NCBI GenBank assembly: GCA_947044365.1
Contig: OX345650.1
Span: 3,765,872 to 3,829,871 of the forward strand
Origin: Petrosia ficiformis
Taxonomy: Eukaryota > Porifera > Demospongiae > Haplosclerida > Petrosiidae
Direction: 5' to 3'
Length of the DNA: 64,000 bases
Below, piece after piece: positions 22,601 through 31,600 of the stretch. Each line of letters begins with the position of its first letter. The stretch's first letter is position 1. Under the pieces are notes generated by a model. That model was not told the origin of the DNA and ran no database searches. It was given only the letters and a program-made list of their open reading frames with translations. A program made the translations under genes and the position numbers.

Positions 22601-25600
22601 GTATATAAACTAGGTATGTGCATATAAACCAGACGATATACTGTACATGTATATAAACTAGGTGATATACTGTACATGTACATGTACATGTTCACACAGG
22701 TGTATGAGTGAGATGTTTGATTTGGACCCTGCCAGCTGAGCTGCCTTGGTAGCTCAGTTGGTAAGAGCATCTGTCCAGAGTGCAGAGTGTCGTGGGTTCG
22801 AATCCCACCTGAGGCAACTCATTTTTTCATTTTTCATTTGCCTCAGGTGTCTTTCTTTCTTTCTTTCTTTCTTTCTCTCATCTCAGTATTATCATGTATA
22901 TAAACCAGGTGATATACTGTACATGTATATAAACCAGGTGATATACTGTACATGTATATAAACCAGGTGATATACTGTATATGTATAAAACCAAGTTATA
23001 TACTCTACATGTATATAAGCAAGGTGATGGCTGCATTCCTTTCAAGTACTGCTTCATCACTCGTCAGTGATAGCCTTCAAACAAGATGAGTTGTGTTAAC
23101 ATGTATTCAATACTTTGTACCACAAAACAGTAACTGTGAATTATATAAATTACCATTACTTTTAAAAACAAAATTTCTATAAAAACTAGCACAAATAGAA
23201 TTATTATTGTCAACAAACTCTCGCTGCTCAATTACTGAACAGTATGATAAGAAAAATCCTTCAAATAATTATATTCATTATCATAATCAAAGGATTCTCT
23301 ATTTCTTATTAGTTGTCTCTCTGTGTACTCCTCAATGACAGCTTGTCGATTGATTTCAGATGATTCCTCTCTCTGACGATACTTGTACCAACAAGATATG
23401 ATGATAAATATAATTAAAGAGAGAACAGCTAAACAGGTCTTCAGTACAGTTAGCCTGTAATCAAAGCATTCAAAAAAATTTCGTATTCGAAAAGGAATTT
23501 GAAACAGTACATAAACTGACTGATAAGAATACCACAGTCCAATGAGTAGACCTTGCATACTATGTGGACCCTGAGCTAAGATGAATTCAAGAGCAGAGAG
23601 GAATACCAATATGAGTGACAATCCATTAAGAAATTGTGATACAATAACAACTGGAAGAATATAATCTGGAGGACTCGCACTTTCATTGAATGGAGTGGAG
23701 TCAAGGGATATATTTTCATGGGAACTCAAGTTTACACTTTCAATGAACTTGTAGAGTGATACATCAACACCTATCATTAAACCTAATGACATCACAACTA
23801 GTATGAGACCTGCTCCCATTTTGTTTAGAATACTGATCCTGTATGTGTATCTATTAAAACATGGTCTTATAATCAACATGTGTACTGGAATCAGTAGAAC
23901 AGGTAAGATATATTGGATGTTTACATAATAGAGAATGAAGTACTCTGAAGCAGATTGCTGTTCGTCAGAAAAATAATAATAGTTATAATACGCAGTAAAA
24001 GATGACAAAGTATTTGGTATTAAAAGGAATCCAAACAGAGATATCAGTACTAACAAGATTCTACCAAATGTCTTAACATTCTCTACTTCTTCAGTAGTAA
24101 ATGGTCCCCCATACCTGTTCTTAGCTAGATCCAGTCTGGAAGGAACTTCTCCATAAGTGAATGCACTACGAAACACAGGTTGACTATGATGTCTTGCATA
24201 TTTCAAAACTTTAAATATGTGCTTAACAGGATTGAATTGACCAACTGGTTCTGTAGTGAAGTGACTATGACAACTACAACAACAAAAGAGTATGATAGAA
24301 ATTGAAATGAATGAAAATATTCCGAAAATAGCAGCAGCAATAGAAATTACTTTTTCATCTACTGAGGGATAGGAAATTCCTATTCCAATAGCACATGTTA
24401 CTGGAATAAAGCTGTTAATGATGATTAATGACAAGAAGTACCAGTTAACAAACACACTTAACTTGTCATTAGAAGCAAATTGTAACTGATCTGTTCCAAA
24501 CTGTATAGCATTTGCTTCGAATAGTCCTAATCCAAACTGATATATTACTAGACCAATACAAGCAGCACCAAGCAGTGGATAATCAATGGAGCATTTGAAG
24601 GTTACTAGACATTGACCTGATTTCAAAAGTCCAAATATTGCAGTAGGTACAGAAATAACTATACCAATCAGTGCAAGAATAGTACCAGCTATCATAAGTT
24701 TATATCGAGACAAGCAAACCTCACCCATTAGACCAGCAACAGGATACAGAAGATAAACAACTGCTTGAACTACTGACACAGCAATGAATAGATTCAGAAA
24801 AGGGGGAAAAAAAGAAAAGAACTGAAAATACAAGTAATACCCAAAGCTATGAATTAACACACTCCATGTTAAGAGAAGTAGTATTCCTTTTGAACAGACG
24901 CATCCTACACAACAAGATCTACAACACCTAATACAACAATCTCTTGACTCTCTACTGTTCAGTATAGATTGGTTCTGCTCACCCTCCATTATATCAAGTA
25001 CATGTATAACTATACTAAATTATTACTAATAGGAAATGTTATTATAGTGAAACAACCCACATATTTTAATAATAGTATCAATAGAAATATTACAATCTAT
25101 AACTATTACATATAATTATATAGGTTACGTGAATATATTCATTGATCAGATTTATTAATGAAACTTTGACTGCAACTTTAACAATAATATTATTATTATA
25201 GTTATGAGGTTATGCTATTTTAATAGGAAATGTTATCCTAATATTTCAACAGTTATTATATAGTAACATCACAAATGTTATACAGTATAAATACACTTGG
25301 ACTTTCCCAACTACTAGACATATTATGATGATGATGTAGGTCATGTGAGAGTCATTTCAATAGGAAAGGTTATCATAATAAAAAAGACCCACAACTTTAA
25401 CTACAATAAACTACATACATGTATATAAACTACTATCTTAAGAGTTGTAATATCATTGTTAAACTCAATGACAAAGAGTTTCAGTTAAATCACAATATTT
25501 GTTATGGCTCTGCGAAAATCTGACTTAAGGATTGTGAATTTGTGATTTCAAAAATATTTTTTTGGGTTTACAAATAGAGCATTGAATTAGCTTTAGAATG

Positions 25601-28600
25601 ATATATGGTACCTCCCAATTGAGATATAAAGACAAAGCAAGCAAAAAAAAACTGTTAAAGTCATAAATCCTTCATTTTCAGAAAAACGCATTTAAATAAA
25701 TTTATAATCATTGATAAAAATTTATTTAGCAGTGGCTAGCAAAGCACAGAGATGTTTCCAAACCTCTCTGAAGATATGAGTGGATAGGTAAGACTATAGT
25801 GAAGCTTTTTATGCAGTAAAACGGTGATCACCCGAGTAATCCATAGCTGTCTATTTGCACTCATATCTCAAAATCATCTATAAGTCAGGTTTTGTAGAGC
25901 CAGTCACATTTACATTCATATGGCACACTAATGACTATAACAGCTTCTTGGTGCACAATTTGCTTTAGGGACCATATGGCACATATTAGTGTGTGTCATT
26001 AGGAATATACCTTGAGTCAATTAACAAAGGGTTACTACTGTTAGCGACAATAAAATTGAGACTTTGGCTCGTGCTTCAAAATCTTATCATAAACACTTTT
26101 GCACATACATATAAACAAGATTTTATACTGTACATGTATATAAACCAGGTGATATATATCATAGGCTGCGAACACGACTGACGATGTTAAAGTGTTTGGT
26201 GACAGAAGGAATCCAAACAGAGATATCAGTACAAACAGGATTCTACCAAATGTCTTAACATCTTCTACTTCTTCAGTAGTAAATAGTCCCCCATACCTGT
26301 TCTTAGCTAGATCCAGTCTGGAAGGAACTTCTCCATAAGTGAAGGCACTACGAAACACAGGCTGACTATGATGTCTTGCATAGTTCAAAACTTTGAACAT
26401 GTGTTTCACAGGATTGATACGACCAACTGGTTCTGTAGTGAAGTGACTATGACAATCACAACAACAGAAGAGCATAATAGAAATTGAAATAAATGAAAAA
26501 ACTCCCAAAATGGCAACACTTATTCCACTAAAAAGAATAAATGGATATATAATGTTAGTAGTGTGTAGTGACCAAACATACCAGTTAACAAACACACTCA
26601 ACTTCTCATTAGAAGCAAATTGTAGCTGATCTGTTCCAAACTGTATAGCATTTGCTTCAAATAATCCTAATCCAAATTGATATATTACTAGACCAACACA
26701 AGCAGGAACAAGAAATGGATAATCCAAGCATTCATTTGTCTCTTCAAAGTACTCTTCTTTTAGTTTATTGATAAGTACCATTGCTAAATTAGGTAGAGCA
26801 ATGAATATACCAATCAGTCCAACAATGGTACCAGCAATCATAAGTTTATATCGAGACAAGCAAACCTCACCCATTAGACCAGCAATTGGATACAGAAGAT
26901 AAACAACTGCTTGAACTACTGACACAGCAATGAATAGATTTAGAAAAGAAGGAGATGAGAACTGAGAATACAAATAATACCCAAAGCTATGAATTAACAC
27001 ACTCCATGTTAAGAGAAGTAGTATTCCTTTTGAACAAACACATCCTACACAACAAGATCTACAACACCTGATACAACAGCCTCTTGACTCTCTCCTGTTC
27101 AGTAAAGACTGGTTCTCATCACCCTCCATTATGTAAAGTACTATACTAAATTATTACTAATAGGAAATGCTATTATATATAGTGAAATGACCTACATCCT
27201 TTAATAGTAATTTGATGTTACTATTATGGATTCTATAGGAGTAAATATTTATCCCATTTTCCCATTCACAGTTCTATCAGTCATGCATCAGTGTTTGGAT
27301 AAAGTCATATGACACATCATTGACCCAAACAGCTTCTTATTTGGTGCTACATATTAGTCGTGTATCAGCTAATTTACGAATATAGGTTGAGCTTTAGACT
27401 TTCTTTTTCGATACATAAACAGTGCTTCCCCCAGGATAAAAATTAAGGGTGGGGAAGTGCATCAGTGGTACATGACTTTTGGTCAATAATGTTTAATTGG
27501 AGTTATAACACAGTGTTTTTAAGGACAAACTTTAAAATTTAAGGGTGCGGGAGCGCCATGGTACTACCCTTTGGGGGAAACACTGTCTAAACTTATTGGA
27601 TTTCACTACAAAACAGTGAATAGCAAGCATTTTAAAATTATTGTTTAATCAAAATTATTACCAACACAGTGTTTTAGCTAGCCCCATTTCAACAGAGTAG
27701 TGCTAACACAAAAACAAAGCATATTTGTGATTTAATTATAGTCCGTAGGGCCATTCCGCTTTCCACGGGGTTTAATGTATATATTATTGTATATGTTTGT
27801 GTCACTTGAGCGACTATGCGTTGTATACGTAGTTAAGGAAGTTGCGTCATTCTCGGGGGCTCAGTCAATTAATGGGCAAAGGATGTAAAACTGCTAATAA
27901 CTGTTGTATATAGCAGAGAAACAGTATAAATATTATGCAAGAATCTTTAACAAGTAAGTATGATAAGTTGTTGAGTTTCAGACACGAGGAAGTCATCATT
28001 TAGAACCTTGAAGGAGTACTTCAGTCAGTTCATCAAAGATCTGTGTATTTAGACTGCAATCAGGCTTACACTTACATCTTCAGGCCCCAGCTTTCAAGTA
28101 CACAGAAGGGTAGAGACACTAGTAAGCAAATATAGGGATGTTTTTTTTCTCTATATACACTGTTGCATTCTTTTGACCACATCAAAAGTAAATGGCATTG
28201 CATAGAGCAATGCAACACCTCTCTTCCACTCTTTAGCTAGAACTTTGCAGTGACTGATGTCTTCATTCACAGTTACATAATACTTACTAACTACATGTAT
28301 GACTATGCAAAACATAAAGAGTTACATAATACTTACTTACTACATGTATGACTATGCAAAACATAAAGAATTAAAACAAGTGTTAGAAAATTATTTTATT
28401 AAAAAATAAAAGAACATGTAGGGATATCAAAACAGAAAAGTACGCAAACAAGCTCAGGATACAATAAGCATAAACTACAAGTAGATTATACATGTACATA
28501 CAATAAATAGTAAAATACAAAGGACACACATACATGTACATAGCTATATATACATGTATGTAAAGTTATGTGGAAGTGGTGAGTTTGCATCCTGACCTTG

Positions 28601-31600
28601 TTTGCATACTTTCCTGTTCTGATATCCCAACATGTTCTTTCATTTGTTAATAAAATGTTTTTCTAACACTGTTATATTACATTAACAGGTCTTATAATTA
28701 TACATGAAATATATACATGTAGATAGTATAGTCCTGAATGATTGGGTACATCAATATTCTGCATTGTTCTTTATTTCACCAATCAAAAGTTTTATTATAA
28801 TACCAAACGTTTCGATGGCTATTCAGTCATCTTCATCAGTGGTACAAAAATGTATATAGACTATTCAACTATTTATAGTACACTAAAAGTCATACATTTT
28901 ACAGAAATCATACAAAAATGGGGCCTAAATGCTGGTTAGCAGCTGTCAGACTTGTGTACAGTCATATCGCAGAAGCCCTGCAAATGGTTACCCCAATACA
29001 CTCCTTATGAAGAATCGTACTAGCTGACCTCTAGTGACAGATATTCCAACGGAAAAACCATCAGCAAAGGTGACTCTTCCATATGTCCAAGGACAGTCAG
29101 AAGCTATTCGCCGTATTCTGCAGAATTTGAACATCAAAACTTCCTTTAAACCTGTGACCATATACTATTAGACAGATGTTATCTCACCCAAAGGTTCCTA
29201 TACCAACACTGAACAGGACTGGGATTGTTTACAGGATTCCCTGTGCAGATTGTGAGAGATCGTATGTGGGACAGACAGGAAGAATATTGGAACAAAGAAT
29301 TAAGGAACATCGTAAGGCAGTTTCAACCTTCAATACAGACACCAGTGCCTTAGCTGAACATGTTCTGACTGAGGACCATCGCATAGATTGGGAAGCCGTC
29401 TCTATCTTAGATCAACATCCCTACACACAATCCCGATGCTTGGTCGAATCTTGGTACATCAACCATCTTCCGAATACTCTGAACAGAGAGAGAGGACTGC
29501 TACCTGATGCTTACCAAAGTTTATTGAGACCACGCCTACATGACAGAGCCACTAGCATTGCTATAACGCAACATCTGGTTCAAGCAACATCAGTGCACCT
29601 CTGAAGTACACGAACCATGTCTCCTATGGAGTAGACTGTACACAAGTCTGACAGCTGCTAGCCAGCATTTAGGCCCCATTTTTGTATGATTTCTGTAAAA
29701 TGTATGACTTTTAGCGTACTATAAATAGTTGAATAGTCTATATACATTTTTGTACTACTGATGAAGATGACTGAATAGCCATCGAAACGTTTGGTATTAT
29801 AATAAAACTTTTGATTGGTGAAATAAACAGAATATACATGTAGATAATTTATATACATGTATGACGTGAGGTTTAGTGTCCAAATATACATGACGTGAGG
29901 TTTAGCGTCCAAAAATGTATCACATCCAAAGATACCAACCCAATGTGTCTTTAGTGACAAGGGAATGTACTATATAAAGTATATAGTAACTTGGTAGTTA
30001 AGGATTAACAGATCTTATACGCATTATGCAACAAATATAGACTTAGCCAGTTGCCATGGTAGCATACTACTAAATACACAATTGTGTAAGTGTATAATGC
30101 ATATATATAGTGTAAACCATGTAGGAAATACGTGTAATATGCTGTACATGAACAAGTATAGTACAGTATTTATAATTGACAGGTAGTGAATTACTAACTG
30201 TTATATAACTGTACTACAGTTACATGTAGTTATAATATGATAATCAACTAACTTGTACTAACTGTACTACAGTTAACTGAGGTCTTTGAGTTAATATGTA
30301 TTGGCACACTTCATTGAGAGTAGATGTTGGAGCAAATGAATGACGTAAGACGCTACCATCTGATAGACGAATCTAAATATAAGATATAATTAAATTTTGA
30401 ACACTATCCTCTGACAGATGAATCTAAATATGACAACTCATAATACTAAATTTTGAACACTATCACTGACAAGACTATATGATATACAGACTAAACGTGT
30501 ACAGTTTTGCGGACTTTCTTAAAAACATTCTATTTTTGAAGTAGCTTTCATGATATTACTTGGCAGCCAAAAATTCATGTACCAACCAACAGGTCCCTTC
30601 TTTAAACAGAGTCAAGTATATACAGTGTAGATGTAACCATACATTACATGTACCAACCAACAAGGTCCCTTTTTTAAACAGAGTCAGTTATATACAGTGT
30701 AGATGTTACCATACATGTACCAACCAACAGGTCCCTTCTTAAACAGACTCAGTTATATACAGTGTAGATGTAACCATACATGTACCAACTAACAGGTCCC
30801 TTCTTAAACAGAGTCAGTTATATACAGTGTAGATGTAACCATACATATACCAACCAACAGGTCCCTCCTTTAAACAGAGTCAGTTATATACAGTGTAGAT
30901 GTAACCATACATATACCAACCAACAGGTCCCTTTTCTAAACAGAGTCAGTTGTATAGTGTAGGTGCAATTATATAACACACATACATATACACCAACCTG
31001 TACTCTACAAGTTGAAACCAAAGATGATTTAACAACAGAAGAAGACTGTGGTGTTTGTTTTATAGTCTTATCAACATCACTACCAGATTTTGTAGGTGTC
31101 GTTCCAACTCGCGATCTCTCCAGTCTTCTTTGTTTGTCTTCAGCAATTTGTTGTCTGACCACTTCTTTAGCCTATCCAATTGACCATTCAGAATATAATA
31201 TGAAAAATGTGATAACATGTACATGTACATGTACATATCTAATGCGATACTCTAGTGGTTAAAATGTATATGTTAAATTTGTGAGCTGGATGAAAAAATT
31301 ACTCATTTGGATAATTATTACTGGTTAATTTTATATTCTAACTATTCAGTCATTTTGCACAGGAAAGCTACTAAAATTACGACATGTAGGTATCTAAGTA
31401 GAATGATAGTTCTTTTTCCTGGATATAGACTTTAGATGGGTTCCTGTACAAATAACGGTACCAAATACAGAGTTGTAAAGCAGCAAAAAATATTGAACTT
31501 TTGATGATAAATGTACTATTTTCATTGTTTTATTCTCTTTTTTTATTACATTGTAAGGTCTCCCATTGCTTGGAAATATCCAGGAGTGTGGAAACATTGA

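Larger units (their letters stand above)
18304..25480. repeat. Segmental duplication block A (partner 37,761-44,460)
   Basis: From ATGGAATATGACATCAGAG (18,304) the sequence is collinear with 37,761 onward. It covers low-complexity sequence, the five 3' exons of the UBX gene, an arginine-rich low-complexity stretch, the 29-bp minisatellite, a POT gene (POT-7 here, POT-12 there) and its 5' flank to about 25,480. Differences: block B has about 480 extra bases near 38,142-38,618, while block A carries the SINE at 22,719-22,874. By eye the exons are nearly identical. Confidence 0.85.
27130..28780. repeat. Segmental duplication block C (partner 62,640-64,000)
   Basis: The POT-8 upstream region is collinear with that of POT-17 (62,640 onward), including a hAT-like MITE, a 57-bp repeat, a foldback MITE and the first bases of a Penelope-like element. 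About 430 bases at 27,741-28,170 are present only here. The partner runs off the window at 64,000. Confidence 0.8.
28770..29827 (+). mobile_element. Penelope-like element remnant with inverted terminal repeats
   Basis: Two 194-bp inverted repeats (28,770-28,963 and 29,634-29,827), differing by only a few bases, enclose a GIY-YIG-type endonuclease frame. GIY-YIG C-terminal domains with terminal repeats are typical of Penelope-like retroelements; the reverse transcriptase is absent, so the unit is 5'-truncated. Upstream of the endonuclease, 29,050-29,160 encodes LPYVQGQSEAIRRILQNLNI in another frame, the usual segment between reverse transcriptase and endonuclease, showing that a frameshift near 29,160 has inactivated it. 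The element lies in UBX intron 5 in opposite orientation to that gene. Confidence 0.8.

Noticed and set aside
22743..22816. Genuine tRNA gene
   Set aside because: Boxes A and B are perfect, but U33 is missing, and the same head, linker and CTTT tail recur at 59.8 kb, so a SINE fits better.
28742..29960. LTR retrotransposon
   Set aside because: The terminal repeats are inverted, not direct, and the only domain is GIY-YIG, which fits Penelope-like elements; no gag, protease or integrase is seen.
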